The notes: generated by a model not told the origin, from the sequence alone. 64,000 nt of DNA from Guyparkeria sp. WRN-7 (GCF_001641825.1 NZ_LRFH01000014.1:491950-555949); one strand, 5' to 3'. Shown: positions 9,704 to 19,298, counted from the stretch's first letter. Numbers and translations are program-made.

Positions 9704-10569
9704 CCTCGACGCCGCGCGCCGTCTACCTGAACGGCGAGTGGTGTACCACCGAGACGGCCTGTGTCTCGGTGTTCGATCGCGGCTATCTGTTCGGTGACGG
9801 GGTCTACGAGGTGATTCCCGCCTTCGCCGGGCGGCTGTTCGGCCTCGACGAGCACATGGCGCGCCTGTCGCGCAGTCTTGCGGCCATCGGCATCGCCGAG
9901 CCGCTGAGCCGCGACGAGTGGCAGGCGATCTTCGAGCGGCTGCTGGAGAGTGTCGATGCCCCCGATGCCGCGATCTATCTGCAGGTGACCCGTGGCGCGC
10001 CGGCCAAGCGTGACCATGCCTGGCCCGATGCAAGCGTGCGACCGGGCGTGATGGCGACGGTTTCGCCGGTGGGTGGCATCGATGGCGGGGCGCGGGTGAT
10101 CACCGTCGCCGACCAGCGCTGGGGGCGTTGCGACATCAAGAGCATCAACCTGCTGCCCAACACCATGGCGCGCCAGCAGGCGATCGAACAGGGCTGTGAC
10201 GAGGCGGTGCTGGTGCGTGACGGGCTGGTGATGGAAGGCGCGGCGACCAACCTGTTCGCGGTCGTCGGTGGGCGGTTGCTCACCGCGCCCAACGGGCCGC
10301 GTATCCTCCCGGGCATCACGCGTGGCCTGCTATTGGACCTCGTGCGGCGCGAGGGGTTGGTGGACGTGGAGGAGTCGTTCATCAGCATCGGCGCGCTGCG
10401 CGAGGCCGACGAGGTGTTCCTCACCAGTTCGACCAAGGACCTCTGGCCGGTGATCGAGCTCGACGGTGAGCCGGTCGGCACTGGCGAGCACGCCGGGCGG
10501 GTCGGCCCGGTGACTCGGCTGCTCGACCGGCACTTCCAGGCACTCAAGACACAACGGAGCGACCCATGA
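9700..10569 (+). CDS. dat: D-amino-acid aminotransferase (PLP class IV)
   Basis: This is a class IV PLP aminotransferase of the D-alanine aminotransferase / branched-chain aminotransferase family, likely making D-Glu or D-Ala for peptidoglycan. The start at 9700 overlaps the dacA stop (ATGA); a start 12 bases upstream would add four residues but lacks that coupling. The protein is 289 aa. FDRGYLFGDGVYEVI is the N-terminal signature, DIKSINLLPN holds the PLP lysine, and EGAATNLFAV begins the class IV motif that ends PGITR. It sits between dacA and ybeD inside the cell-wall operon, which supports a D-amino-acid role over branched-chain transamination, but the exact substrate is inferred. Confidence 0.85.
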   Translation: MTSTPRAVYLNGEWCTTETACVSVFDRGYLFGDGVYEVIPAFAGRLFGLDEHMARLSRSLAAIGIAEPLSRDEWQAIFERLLESVDAPDAAIYLQVTRGAPAKRDHAWPDASVRPGVMATVSPVGGIDGGARVITVADQRWGRCDIKSINLLPNTMARQQAIEQGCDEAVLVRDGLVMEGAATNLFAVVGGRLLTAPNGPRILPGITRGLLLDLVRREGLVDVEESFISIGALREADEVFLTSSTKDLWPVIELDGEPVGTGEHAGRVGPVTRLLDRHFQALKTQRSDP

Positions 10570-10913
10570 GCGACGATCCGCATTTCCGCGGCAACGGCAA
10601 GGCCTGCGATCCGTTCGCCAAGCCGAGCGTGGCCGAGGACGAGTCCGCCCTCGAGCGCGAGACCCTGATCGATTTTCCCACCGAATTCCCCATCAAGATC
10701 ATGGGGCCGGCCACCGATGCCTTCATCCATGACATCAAGCAGGCGGTTGCCGGCGTGCTGGGTGATCTGCCGGAGTCGGCCTGGTCGCGTCGCGACAGCG
10801 GCAAGGGGAATTTTGTCAGCCTGCAGGTGACGTTCACCGCCACCTCGCGCAAGCAGATCGACGACGTCTACCGTGCCGTCACGGCCCACCCGGACGTCAA
10901 GATGTGCCTCTGA
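10566..10913 (+). CDS. ybeD: DUF493/UPF0250 protein YbeD
   Basis: This 115-aa YbeD family protein has an ACT-like fold and is usually found just upstream of lipB. The DUF493 core runs from about residue 35 (TLIDFPTEFPIKIMG) to the end (VTAHPDVKMCL). A role in lipoate metabolism has been suggested from gene order but is not proven. It overlaps the aminotransferase gene by four bases. The 93-base gap before lipB contains a small AGAAAC/GTTTCT hairpin (near 10960), so lipB-lipA may be partly uncoupled from the cell-wall genes. Confidence 0.9.
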   Translation: MSDDPHFRGNGKACDPFAKPSVAEDESALERETLIDFPTEFPIKIMGPATDAFIHDIKQAVAGVLGDLPESAWSRRDSGKGNFVSLQVTFTATSRKQIDDVYRAVTAHPDVKMCL

Positions 10914-11006
10914 TCCGGCCTGCCGGATCAAGGAGAAGCCAGAGGCGAAAGGGAAGCGCTCAGAAACTGGCCGTTTCTTGTTCTGACCTCTGATACCTGA
11001 TCGCTC

Positions 11007-11627
11007 ATGTCTCCTGACCCAGATTTCCATTGGCTCGGCGAAGGGCGCGACTACCGCGCCACCTGGGCGGCGATGCGCCGTTTCAACGCCCGCCGTGACA
11101 AGGACACGCCCGATGCCTTCTGGGGGCTGACTCACCCGCCGGTGTTCACCCAGGGGCTGGCGGGCAAGCCGGAGCACCTCCTGGCCCGTGGCCATATTCC
11201 GGTGGTGCCGACCGATCGCGGCGGCCAGGTGACCTATCACGGCCCCGGCCAGCTGATGCTCTACACCCTGGTCGATCTGCGCCGGGCCGGGCTGGGGCCA
11301 CGCGACTGGGTCGATCGTCTCGAGCAGGCGGTGATCGACTGGCTGGGCGAGCGGGGCGTGGCCGCGGCACGGCGCGAGGGAGCCCCGGGGGTCTACGTCG
11401 ATGACGCCAAGATCGCGGCGCTCGGCCTGAAAATCCGTCAGGGCCGCTGTTATCATGGCCTGTCGTTCAACATCGACATGGATCTCGGGCCGTTCGCGCG
11501 CATCAACCCCTGCGGTTACCAGGGGCTGGCCGTGACCGACGTCCGACGTGCCGTCCCCGGCCTCGAGATCGACCTCCCCGGCATCGCCCGTGACCTGGTC
11601 GATCGCTTGGGTAGGCGCCTGGCCTGA
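11007..11627 (+). CDS. lipB: Octanoyltransferase LipB
   Basis: LipB transfers octanoyl from acyl carrier protein to lipoyl domains, the first step of lipoate synthesis. The protein is 206 aa. [16 protein letters not shown] is the family signature, and the catalytic pair is K135 ([12 protein letters not shown]) and C169 (INPCGY). lipA follows 48 bases later, completing the pathway. Confidence 0.96.
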   Translation: MSPDPDFHWLGEGRDYRATWAAMRRFNARRDKDTPDAFWGLTHPPVFTQGLAGKPEHLLARGHIPVVPTDRGGQVTYHGPGQLMLYTLVDLRRAGLGPRDWVDRLEQAVIDWLGERGVAAARREGAPGVYVDDAKIAALGLKIRQGRCYHGLSFNIDMDLGPFARINPCGYQGLAVTDVRRAVPGLEIDLPGIARDLVDRLGRRLA

Positions 11628-11675
11628 GTCGGGCGCCTGGCCGCCAGAGTCCGAACCCATGGGAAAGCACACCGC

Positions 11676-12656
11676 ATGAGTCAGTCCCCCGACAACGCCT
11701 TCGCCAAGACCGATGGTCCTACCCGGGCGATGCGATCCTCCGACAAGGTTTCGCGCATCCCGGTCAAGATCGAGCCCAGCGAGCCGATGCGCAAGCCCAG
11801 CTGGATCCGCGCCCGGCCGCAGGGCGGTGCCGAGGTCCAGCGTCTCAAGCGCGTGGTGCGGGAGCAGGGCCTGAACACCGTCTGCGAGGAAGCCAACTGC
11901 CCCAACCTGGGCGAGTGCTTCAACAACGGCACGGCCACCTTCATGATCCTCGGCGACATCTGCACGCGCCGCTGCCCGTTCTGCGACGTCGCCCACGGCA
12001 AGCCGCGCCCGGTCGATCCCGAGGAGCCGGCGCGCCTGGCCGAGACGGTCCGCGCCATGGGGCTGAAGTACGTGGTGATCACCTCGGTCGATCGCGACGA
12101 CCTGCGCGACGGCGGGGCCCAGCACTTCGCCGACGTGATCCGTGCCCTGCGCGAGTCCAACCCCGGCCTGATCGTCGAGATCCTCACCCCCGACTTCCGC
12201 GGCCGGGTGGAAAAGGCGATCGACATCCTCAGTGCCGAGCCGCCGGACGTGTTCAATCACAACCTCGAGACCGTGCCGGAGCTCTACCGGGCAGCCCGGC
12301 CGGGGGCGAGCTATCAGGGCTCGCTCGATCTGCTGGCCGAGATGAAGCGCCGCTGTCCCGAGGTGCCGACCAAGTCCGGCCTGATGCTGGGGCTGGGCGA
12401 GACCGACGAGCAGCTGATGAACGAGCTGCGCGACATGCGCGAGCATGGCGTCGACATGCTCACCCTGGGCCAGTACCTGCAGCCCTCGGTGCACCACCTG
12501 CCGGTCAAGCGCTTCGTCTCCCCCGAGCACTTCGCCGAGCTGGGTCGGCAGGCCGAGGAGCTGGGCTTCACCCACGTGGCCGCCGGGCCGATGGTCCGCT
12601 CCTCCTACCACGCCGATCAGGGCGGCTTCGATGTGCTGAAGAAGGCCGGGAGCTAG
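11676..12656 (+). CDS. lipA: Lipoyl synthase LipA (radical SAM)
   Basis: LipA inserts two sulfurs into octanoyl-lipoyl domains. The 326-aa protein carries both iron-sulfur sites: the auxiliary cluster cysteines C70, C75 and C81 ([12 protein letters not shown]), and the radical-SAM CxxxCxxC at C96, C100 and C103 (CTRRCPFC). The C-terminal VRSSYHAD holds the conserved serine ligand of the auxiliary cluster. It follows lipB and ends the leftward part of this plus-strand run. Confidence 0.97.
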   Translation: MSQSPDNAFAKTDGPTRAMRSSDKVSRIPVKIEPSEPMRKPSWIRARPQGGAEVQRLKRVVREQGLNTVCEEANCPNLGECFNNGTATFMILGDICTRRCPFCDVAHGKPRPVDPEEPARLAETVRAMGLKYVVITSVDRDDLRDGGAQHFADVIRALRESNPGLIVEILTPDFRGRVEKAIDILSAEPPDVFNHNLETVPELYRAARPGASYQGSLDLLAEMKRRCPEVPTKSGLMLGLGETDEQLMNELRDMREHGVDMLTLGQYLQPSVHHLPVKRFVSPEHFAELGRQAEELGFTHVAAGPMVRSSYHADQGGFDVLKKAGS

Positions 12657-12662
12657 CAGCTC

Positions 12663-12700
12663 GCCAGAGCTTGGATGCCGCCAGCTCCTGGCTCTTTCCT
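12663..12700 (+). terminator. Probable weak terminator after lipA
   Basis: GCCAGAGC (12663) can pair with GCTCCTGGC (12684-12692) and is followed by the T-rich TCTTTCC. The stem has one bulge and the T run is short. Confidence 0.4.
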
Positions 12701-12853
12701 GATTTCTTCCCGTCGCTGTTAGGCACTTCTCTGTTGTACTGGCGAGTGTCTCGAATGCCCCCGCAATGCGCGTTCCCGGCCGGTGTTGCACCCGGATGTT
12801 GCAAAAATGTCACAGTCGGGTAGTCATTTTGAAGGAAATTGCCGAGCCGGGGG

Positions 12854-12881
12854 TTGTCGGCCCGACTTCCTTGGCTAGGAT
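12854..12881 (+). promoter_or_regulatory. Possible sigma-70 promoter of the first porin
   Basis: A TTGTCG -35-like hexamer at 12854 is followed 16 bases later by TAGGAT at 12876, about 70 bases before the porin start. Nothing else stands out in the 294-base gap after lipA except a short repeated GTTGCA (12782-12803). Confidence 0.4.
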
Positions 12882-12950
12882 GACCCCATCCCTGAAGGAG
12901 GAGTCCTCTGCAGGGAAATTTAGAAATCTCACAACCACATTGGAGATGGA

Positions 12951-14015
12951 ATGATGAAAAAGAACATCATCGCAATGGCAGTAGCTGCCGCTGTTGCCGC
13001 TCCGGCAGCAGCCATGGCCGACACCACCCTGTACGGCAAGATCCACGCATCCATGGACTTCTGGGGTGGCGACAACGTCGATAACTCCGACTACAGCCTG
13101 GCGTCCAACTCTTCCCGCATCGGTATCAAGGGCAAGGAAGAGATCTCCGACAACCTGTCCCTGATCTACCAGTGGGAAAACGGCCTCGACTGGGGCGGCA
13201 AGGCAGGCTCCGGTCTCGGCGGCGAGACCCGTAACACCTTCGTCGGCTTCACCGGCGACTGGGGTACCGCGATCGCTGGTCGTCACGACACCCCGTTCAA
13301 GGGCATCAGCCGTAAGTACGACATGTTCAAGGACGCTGTCGGCGACTCCCGCGCCATCCTGCGTCGCACCGGCGGTGCTACCGGCTTCGACGAGCGTCTG
13401 GACAACGTTGTTGCCTACGCCACTCCGGACCTGGGCGGCTTCCACGCCATGGGTGCGTACGTCACCAACTGGAGCGGCGACGCTGCTTCCGGTGCCAACC
13501 GCATCAACAACGAGTACGACGCGTACAGCATCACTGCTGGCTACGAAGTCGGTGGCTTCATGATCGACGCTGGCTACGAAGTTCACAACGCTGACTTCGC
13601 TGCTCCGGCTTCCGACGAAGAGTCCGCATACCGTGTAGCCGGCGGCTACAAGATCGGCGGCTTCAAGATCGTTGGTCTGTACCAGTCGATCACCGACGCA
13701 GGCTTCGTAGACGGTGCCGACGTTGACGCTTGGGGCGCTGGCGCTTCCTACAGCTTCGGCAAGAGCACCGTTAAGGCCCAGTACTACACTGCTGACGACG
13801 TCGACGGTGTCGACGATTCCGACGCTGACCTGTGGGCTGTCGGCTACGACTACAAGATGAGCAAGCAGACCAAGGTCTACGCTGCTTACGGCTCCATGGA
13901 GTCTGGTGCCAACGCTGGTTACGAGCTGACTGCCGGCACTGGCCACGGCGAGCGTGCTGACTTCGACGGCAACGACAGCAACGCCTTCTCCGTAGGTCTG
14001 ATCCACAAGTTCTAA
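12951..14015 (+). CDS. General porin, first of a tandem pair
   Basis: A Gram-negative general-diffusion porin (Porin_4/OmpC-like trimeric barrel) for small hydrophilic solutes across the outer membrane. The product is 354 aa, starting at either of two adjacent ATGs (12951 or 12954) behind a GGAG at 12942; its paralogue starts at the second one. A signal peptide ends AAAMA-DTTLYGK at about residue 24. Porin landmarks are SSRIGIKGKEEISDNLSLIY, the ETRNTFVGF strand, GRHDTPFK and a C-terminal phenylalanine (LIHKF) for BAM recognition. It is very similar at both ends to the next gene but diverges in the loops. Substrate preference is unknown. Confidence 0.92.
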   Translation: MMKKNIIAMAVAAAVAAPAAAMADTTLYGKIHASMDFWGGDNVDNSDYSLASNSSRIGIKGKEEISDNLSLIYQWENGLDWGGKAGSGLGGETRNTFVGFTGDWGTAIAGRHDTPFKGISRKYDMFKDAVGDSRAILRRTGGATGFDERLDNVVAYATPDLGGFHAMGAYVTNWSGDAASGANRINNEYDAYSITAGYEVGGFMIDAGYEVHNADFAAPASDEESAYRVAGGYKIGGFKIVGLYQSITDAGFVDGADVDAWGAGASYSFGKSTVKAQYYTADDVDGVDDSDADLWAVGYDYKMSKQTKVYAAYGSMESGANAGYELTAGTGHGERADFDGNDSNAFSVGLIHKF

Positions 14016-14040
14016 TCGATCCTGAATCGATTTGGACGAC

Positions 14041-14067
14041 AAAAGGCGCCTTCGGGCGCCTTTTTTT
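14041..14067 (+). terminator. Rho-independent terminator of the first porin
   Basis: A perfect GGCGCC-TTCG-GGCGCC hairpin (14045-14060) is followed by seven T residues. Confidence 0.93.
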
Positions 14068-14301
14068 GTTGTGACCGAGAGCGTCCGCCGGGGCGCTTTT
14101 TTCGTTTCTGGCGCCATGAGGGAGGGAATCGGCGTCTGTGGCATCACATGGCGTACCCTGTTGCGCGTTTGCAACGCAGCCCCCGTCCTGTCGTGGCGGC
14201 GTAATCATCCTGTCACTCCCTAACCACAGCATGCGACGCGTCTGACGGGCCGACCCCGTCTGGACCTTTGTCAATTTCAAGTGATTTCGGGAGTTCCACT
14301 G

Positions 14302-15405
14302 ATGAAAAAGAACATCATCGCAATGGCAGTCGCTACCGCTGTCGCGGCGCCGGCAGCGGCCATGGCCGACACCACCCTCTACGGCAAGATCCACGTCTCC
14401 TACGACTTCTTCGGTGGTGACACCGCAGAGAATGCGGACTACAGCCTTGCTTCCAACTCGTCGCGCATCGGCATCAAGGGCAAGGAAGCGATCTCCGACG
14501 ACCTGTCGCTGATCTACAAGTGGGAAAACGAGCTGGACTGGGGTGGCGAGAAAGGCGCCGGCCTGAAGTCGAGCGACACGCGCAACACCTACGTCGGCTT
14601 CAACGGCGGCTGGGGCACCATGTATGTCGGCGCCCACGACACGCCGTTCAAGGGTGTGCGCGGCAAGTACGACCTGTTCGGTGACACGGTCGGTGACGCG
14701 CGCTCCATTCTGCGTGGCCGTGCGGTCGAGACCACCGGTAACAACTGGGACCAGCGTTACAACAACACGCTCGCCTACGTGACGCCGGACATGGGCGGAT
14801 TCCAGGCGAAGGTGTCCTACATCTCCGACACCAACAGTGGCTCCACCCCGAACAACGAGACGGACGCCATCAGCGCAAGCGCTGCCTACGAGATCGGCGG
14901 TTTCGGCATCATCGCGGGCTACGAGCAGCACAACCGTGACTACACCGGTACCACCGAGGAAGATTCGCAGAACGCCTACCGCGTCGCTGCTCAGTTCGAG
15001 ACCGGCGGCTTCAAGGTCATGGGTCTGTACCAGGGCGTCGAGAACGTCAACTACCTGACCGAGTCCCAGGCCCGTGCGGCTGGCACCCTGGGTGGTGACA
15101 TGAGCATGTACGGCGCTGGCGCGGCGTACTCCTTCGGCAAGAGCACCGTCAAGGCGCACTACTTCACCGCAAGTGAAGTCGACAGCGCCGACAACACCGG
15201 TGCGGACCTGTGGGCGATCGGTTACGACTACAAGCTGAGCAAGCAGACCAAGATCTACGCGGCCTACGCGAACATGTCGAACGAGAGCGCCATTGCCGAG
15301 TACGCGGTCGGCTACAAGACCGGTCATGGTCAGACGGTTGCCAACGACGGCAGCCTTGGCAACGACAACAGCGCCTTCTCGCTGGGTCTCGTGCACAAGT
15401 TCTAA
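14302..15405 (+). CDS. General porin, second of a tandem pair
   Basis: A paralogue of the preceding porin, 367 aa from the ATG at 14302, which is preceded at a good distance by GGGAG (14289-14293); a GTG 21 bases upstream is less likely. The signal peptide and first strand are almost identical to the upstream gene (MKKNIIAMAVA, DTTLYGKIH). The C-terminus ends FSLGLVHKF. It has its own leader gap and terminator, so the two porins can be regulated separately, as osmolarity- or nutrient-switched pairs often are; that regulation is inference. The intergenic gap (14068-14301) has a GTTGC/GCAAC inverted repeat near 14160 but no clear promoter. Confidence 0.92.
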   Translation: MKKNIIAMAVATAVAAPAAAMADTTLYGKIHVSYDFFGGDTAENADYSLASNSSRIGIKGKEAISDDLSLIYKWENELDWGGEKGAGLKSSDTRNTYVGFNGGWGTMYVGAHDTPFKGVRGKYDLFGDTVGDARSILRGRAVETTGNNWDQRYNNTLAYVTPDMGGFQAKVSYISDTNSGSTPNNETDAISASAAYEIGGFGIIAGYEQHNRDYTGTTEEDSQNAYRVAAQFETGGFKVMGLYQGVENVNYLTESQARAAGTLGGDMSMYGAGAAYSFGKSTVKAHYFTASEVDSADNTGADLWAIGYDYKLSKQTKIYAAYANMSNESAIAEYAVGYKTGHGQTVANDGSLGNDNSAFSLGLVHKF

Positions 15406-15430
15406 TCGATCCCGCGATCGATCATCCTGA

Positions 15431-15455
15431 CAAGGCGCCTTCGGGCGCCTTTTTT
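15431..15455 (+). terminator. Rho-independent terminator of the second porin
   Basis: GGCGCC-TTCG-GGCGCC (15434-15449) is followed by six T residues; it has the same stem-loop as the first porin's terminator. Confidence 0.93.
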
Positions 15456-15621
15456 CATTGCCGACTCCGGCTCACGGAGATGGCAACGGAAAACCGCGTG
15501 CTGTCAGACGACTCGGGCGGTTCTCAAAAAGAAGGGGCTTCTCAGGGAGATGCCGGTGGCGCTGACCGACTGGGCTTGTCGGCTACCGGCCGGTCCGGCC
15601 GCTTTTGGCCGGTGTGCGTGT

Positions 15622-16524
15622 TCAGTCGGACGGCGGGCAATCCGCCAGGGCCGCGGCGAGCCTCGGGTAGCGAGGCTGCCAGTCCAGTGCCCGCTGGATT
15701 GCTGAGGCATCAACACGGCGTGAATCGCTCAGGAACTCCCGTGCCATGGGGCTGGCCTGGGCCAGAACGGTCTCGAGTGACTGCTCCGGAGGCTGGGGCA
15801 GGCCGAAATGGGCGGCGACCTGTCGGTAGATCACGTTGACCGGGGTGGGGTGGTTGTCGGAGACGTTGAAGGTGCCGGTCACCGGATTGCCATGCTCGAT
15901 GCGGTCGACCAGCCGGGCGAGGATGTCGGCCAGGTCCTCGGCATGAACCCGGTTCGACCAAGGCGCTTCCGGGCCCGCGGGCACCGGCGCGCCGCGGCGA
16001 ATCTTCTCGACCGGTAGCCGATCGCAGGCATAGATTCCCGTCACCCGAAGGACGGTCAGCGGGATGCGGTTTGCCCGGGCATAGGCCTCGAAGCGCCGCT
16101 CGGCATCCAGTCGCCGCCGTCCGCGATCGTGGGAAGGCTGGGGTGGCACGGATTCGTCCACCCATCCGCCCTGCCGGTTGCCATACACCCCGGTGGTGCT
16201 GACATACACCACGGCGGCCGGGGTGGTGGGTGCCTCGGCAATCCAGCGGGCCACACGTTTGTCCTCGCGCCCTTCGCGTGCCGGTGGGGCGAGATACACC
16301 CAGATTGCGCCGATGGGTATCCCGAAGTCGCGTGGCGAATCGGTGTCGAGATCCAGTGCCACCGCGTGCCATGAGCCGTGATGCCCTGACGGACAGGCGG
16401 GGGTGTGCCGGGCGATGGCGGTCATGTCGTGTCGATCGAGTCGCGCGGCGAGCCGGCGGGCAATGTCGCCGTAGCCCACGATCACGATGGGCAGGGTGCT
16501 GCGGGGATTGGGGACGGTGGTCAT
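15622..16524 (-). CDS. SDR-family NAD(P)-binding protein, YeeZ-like
   Basis: An atypical short-chain dehydrogenase/epimerase of the YeeZ type. From the ATG at 16524 the protein is 300 aa. The Rossmann nucleotide-binding motif VGYGDIARRLA is at the N-terminus and the STTGVYGNRQGGWVDES segment is typical of this group. A start 81 bases upstream would add an unlikely leader, and the motif position supports 16524. Members have no firmly assigned substrate; sugar-nucleotide epimerase-like chemistry is only a family-level guess. It lies downstream of the chemoreceptor gene but is separated from it by a terminator, so the two are probably independent. Confidence 0.8.
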   Translation of the reverse strand: MTTVPNPRSTLPIVIVGYGDIARRLAARLDRHDMTAIARHTPACPSGHHGSWHAVALDLDTDSPRDFGIPIGAIWVYLAPPAREGREDKRVARWIAEAPTTPAAVVYVSTTGVYGNRQGGWVDESVPPQPSHDRGRRRLDAERRFEAYARANRIPLTVLRVTGIYACDRLPVEKIRRGAPVPAGPEAPWSNRVHAEDLADILARLVDRIEHGNPVTGTFNVSDNHPTPVNVIYRQVAAHFGLPQPPEQSLETVLAQASPMAREFLSDSRRVDASAIQRALDWQPRYPRLAAALADCPPSD

Positions 16525-16628
16525 TCCGGGCTCTCTGCTGACGGGGTTGCGCCTGGCGTTCGCGGTGGCCGGGCCAAGCGTAGGGAATCCAGCGCGGTTT
16601 TGCACGGCACGCCATGATGGTTCGCACG

Positions 16629-16652
16629 AAAAAGGCCCGCCGATGGCGGGCC
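16629..16652 (-). terminator. Terminator of the chemoreceptor gene
   Basis: On the minus strand GGCCCGCC-ATC-GGCGGGCC is followed by a run of five T (AAAAA at 16629-16633 on the plus strand). Confidence 0.9.
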
Positions 16653-16680
16653 TTGTCTTTCGTGGCGTCGGGCCGCGGGA

Positions 16681-18321
16681 TCAGAGCCGGAAGCCGGCGA
16701 TCCGGGACTGCAGCTCCTCGGCCAGGCGCGCCAGCTCCGCCGAGGCGGTCTTGGTCTGCGTGGCGCCCTGGGCCGACTCCTCGCTGATCTGCGAGATGGT
16801 CTGCACGTTGCGGTTGATCTCCTCGGCCACCGCGCTCTGCTGCTCGGCAGCGCTGGCGATCTGGAAGTTGAGATCGTTGATGCCGCTCACGCCGTGGGCG
16901 ATCTCGCCCAGCGCCGCCTCGGTCTCCGACATCGCCTGGGTGCTGTGATCGACCTGGTCGTGGGCGCGCTGCATGGCGGCGACAGCCGCGGTGGAGCGCG
17001 ACTGCAGGCGGTCGATCATGCCGTGGATCTCCTCGGTGGAGCCCTGGGTGCGCGAGGCCAGTGCGCGGACTTCCTCGGCCACCACCGCGAAGCCGCGGCC
17101 ATGTTCGCCGGCGCGGGCGGCCTCGATGGCCGCATTGAGTGCCAGCAGGTTGGTCTGGTCGGCAATGGCACCGATCACGTCGAGAACCTTGCCGATCTCC
17201 TCGGATTCGGCCTTGAGCGAGTCGATGGTATCGGAGGACTGGCGGATCTCGTCGGAGAGAATGCCGACCGCGTTCACGGCGTTGCCGAGAATGGTCTGGC
17301 CGTGCTTGGCGGAATCGTTCGACGACTGCGCGCTCTGCGAGGCATCCGAGGCGTTGCGGGCGACCTCTTCGACCGTTGAGGTCATTTCGTTCATGGCCGC
17401 GGCGACCTGCTCGATCTCCTGCATCTGGCGGGCCACGCCGCGATCGGTCTGCTCGGACACCGCCGAGGTTTCCTCGGCGGCCGAGGCGAGCTGCTGCGAG
17501 GCGTCGCCGATGTGGCGCAGCGTGTTGCGCAGCGAGTCGCGCGCGGTGTTCATGTGGTCGATGATCTCGGCGATTTCGTCGCGGCTGTCCACCGTGACGG
17601 TGTCGCTCAGATTGCCCTCGGCCAGGTTGGTGGCGAAGCGGTCGGCGGCGCGCAGGCCACTGGTCACGCTGCGGATGATCCAGCCGGCGATGATCACGAT
17701 GATCAGCACGTTGATGACGGTCACGATGGACGAGATCCAGACGTCCTTCTCGACCCGCTCGGCCGTTGCGGCGAGCTCGTTCTCCATGTTGGTGCGCAGG
17801 ATGCCCTCGTAGTGTTCGGCGGCCTGCTGGAAATTGGGCAGCACCTCCGAGAGGGTCAGGATCAGCAGGGCCTGCGCGCCGACGTAGTTGCCCTGCTCGA
17901 GCTTTTCGAGCAGCGGATTGAACGCCACCTTGGTCAGCTCCTCCTGGGTGGCGAACAGGGCGGCCTGCGCCTGGTTGGACCTGTCGCGCCGATGGGTGAT
18001 CTCGGCGATCTTGGCGTTCACTTCCTCCAGTTTGGCAAGGCCGTCCTGGATCACGTCGAGATGCACGTCGATCTCGTGGTTGTGCATCGCCGCGGTGCGA
18101 CCGGAGGGGTCGTGCTGGAGCGCGAGCAGCGACTGGGTCGTGATCGCGTTGGTCAGCTTGACCGACTCCTCGACATTCATGATCGGTTTGATCCGCAGCT
18201 CGTAGTTCTTCTCGGCCAGGTCCTGGCCCTTGAGCTCGGCGTAGATGCCGAAGGCGCTGGTCCCGACCGTGGCGAGGCCCGCGAGGATCATGAGGAGGAA
18301 GAGTTTCGCCTTGATCGTCAT
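16681..18321 (-). CDS. Methyl-accepting chemotaxis protein, 4HB sensor
   Basis: A transmembrane chemoreceptor that signals to CheA/CheW. The 546-aa protein has TM1 at about residues 8-28, a periplasmic four-helix-bundle ligand domain (30-190), TM2 at about 193-215, a HAMP domain, and a long coiled-coil signalling domain. The near-invariant hairpin tip is intact ([20 protein letters not shown], then [15 protein letters not shown]). No C-terminal CheR-docking pentapeptide is seen; it ends SRIAGFRL. A FliA-type promoter upstream ties it to flagellar gene expression. The ligand is unknown. Confidence 0.95.
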   Translation of the reverse strand: MTIKAKLFLLMILAGLATVGTSAFGIYAELKGQDLAEKNYELRIKPIMNVEESVKLTNAITTQSLLALQHDPSGRTAAMHNHEIDVHLDVIQDGLAKLEEVNAKIAEITHRRDRSNQAQAALFATQEELTKVAFNPLLEKLEQGNYVGAQALLILTLSEVLPNFQQAAEHYEGILRTNMENELAATAERVEKDVWISSIVTVINVLIIVIIAGWIIRSVTSGLRAADRFATNLAEGNLSDTVTVDSRDEIAEIIDHMNTARDSLRNTLRHIGDASQQLASAAEETSAVSEQTDRGVARQMQEIEQVAAAMNEMTSTVEEVARNASDASQSAQSSNDSAKHGQTILGNAVNAVGILSDEIRQSSDTIDSLKAESEEIGKVLDVIGAIADQTNLLALNAAIEAARAGEHGRGFAVVAEEVRALASRTQGSTEEIHGMIDRLQSRSTAAVAAMQRAHDQVDHSTQAMSETEAALGEIAHGVSGINDLNFQIASAAEQQSAVAEEINRNVQTISQISEESAQGATQTKTASAELARLAEELQSRIAGFRL

Positions 18322-18407
18322 GGTGGTCCTGATGCTCCTGCAATCGTTTATCCGGCCGTTGCGCCGTGGGTTGGCGGTGCTGCGGGCCGATTATTGTGGT
18401 TTCCATT

Positions 18408-18434
18408 CTATCGGTCGAGCGCCGGGAGACTTTA
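18408..18434 (-). promoter_or_regulatory. Sigma-28 (FliA) promoter of the chemoreceptor gene
   Basis: On the minus strand TAAAGTCT, 11 bases, ACCGATAG closely matches the FliA consensus TAAAGTTT-N11-GCCGATAA (7 of 8 and 6 of 8). It lies 87 bases upstream of the receptor start. Confidence 0.75.
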
Positions 18435-18474
18435 GCGCGGCGATGCCGACGGTGGGCAGGTGGCAGGCCGGGCG

Positions 18475-18512
18475 AAAAAAGACCCCGCGCCGGGCCAGCC
18501 GGGCGGGGTCTT
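18475..18512 (-). terminator. Terminator of xerD-dsbC
   Basis: On the minus strand GACCCCGC (18503-18510) pairs with GCGGGGTC (18481-18488) and is followed by six T (A run 18475-18480). Confidence 0.9.
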
Positions 18513-18533
18513 GGGCCTCCGAGAAGGCGGGGC

Positions 18534-19298
18534 TTACTGACCGCTGCTTTGCTTGATGGCCTGGAGCATCACCTTCGCCGGACGGTAGCCTGCCACCGTC
18601 GCGCCATTGGGAAGGACGGTGTAGGGGGTGCCGCTCATGCCGAGTCGGTTCGATAGTGCGATGTTCTGCTTGATCACGTCGCTGGCACAGGCTTCCGCAT
18701 CCACGGACTTGCCCTTCATGGCGCGCTCGAGGGCCTGCTTCGGTTCGTCGGCACACTGCACCTGCGAGGAGAGGTTGAAGCCGTTGGAGCCCGGTCCCTG
18801 ACGCGGGGTGAGGATGTAGGTCACCTCGACGCCCGCCTCGCGCAGGGCCGGCAGCTCGTTGTGCAGCTTGTCGCAGAACGGGCAGGTCGGGTCGGTCAGG
18901 ATGGTGATCGCGTGCTTCTTGTCGCCCTTGGCCGGGTAGACCAGCTTGCGCTCGGCCGGCACGCCCTCGAGCGTCGCCAGGCGCTGGTTGTCCATCTTCT
19001 GCTGGGTGAGGTTCTGCCGGTTGGCGACATCGATCAGGTCGCCGGCGAGCAGGTACTTGCCGTCGGCCGTGACGTAGGCGATCTGGCCGTTGGAGACCAG
19101 CTCGTAGAGGCCCTCGGCCGGCGTTTCCTGGATCGAGTCGATCGGGATGCCCGGCATGTGCTGCTTGAGGCTCTCGGCGATCGCCTCCTTGTCGGCGGCC
19201 AGGGCCGAGGTGGCCGGCAGGGCCAGGGCGAGTGCCGCGGCTGCCAGGGCGGGCAGGCGCAGCCGGGTTCGGGACAGGGAACGTGAGAGGTTTTGCAT
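18534..19298 (-). CDS. dsbC: Thiol:disulfide interchange protein DsbC
   Basis: DsbC is the periplasmic disulfide isomerase that repairs wrong disulfides. From the ATG at 19298 it is 254 aa with a classical signal peptide ending about residue 34 (ATSALA-ADK); longer in-frame starts upstream lack a proper signal. An N-terminal DsbC dimerisation domain (IDSIQETPAEGLYEL...) is followed by a thioredoxin fold with the CPFC active site and the cis-Pro loop GTPYTVLPNG. A second cysteine pair sits in the C-terminal part. It follows xerD by 143 bases, the order xerD-dsbC being common in gammaproteobacteria. Confidence 0.95.
   Translation of the reverse strand: MQNLSRSLSRTRLRLPALAAAALALALPATSALAADKEAIAESLKQHMPGIPIDSIQETPAEGLYELVSNGQIAYVTADGKYLLAGDLIDVANRQNLTQQKMDNQRLATLEGVPAERKLVYPAKGDKKHAITILTDPTCPFCDKLHNELPALREAGVEVTYILTPRQGPGSNGFNLSSQVQCADEPKQALERAMKGKSVDAEACASDVIKQNIALSNRLGMSGTPYTVLPNGATVAGYRPAKVMLQAIKQSSGQ

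Noticed and set aside
9975..12791. A 938-codon open frame on the minus strand
   Set aside because: It lies opposite dat, ybeD, lipB and lipA, all of which have catalytic residues; its product has no recognisable motif.
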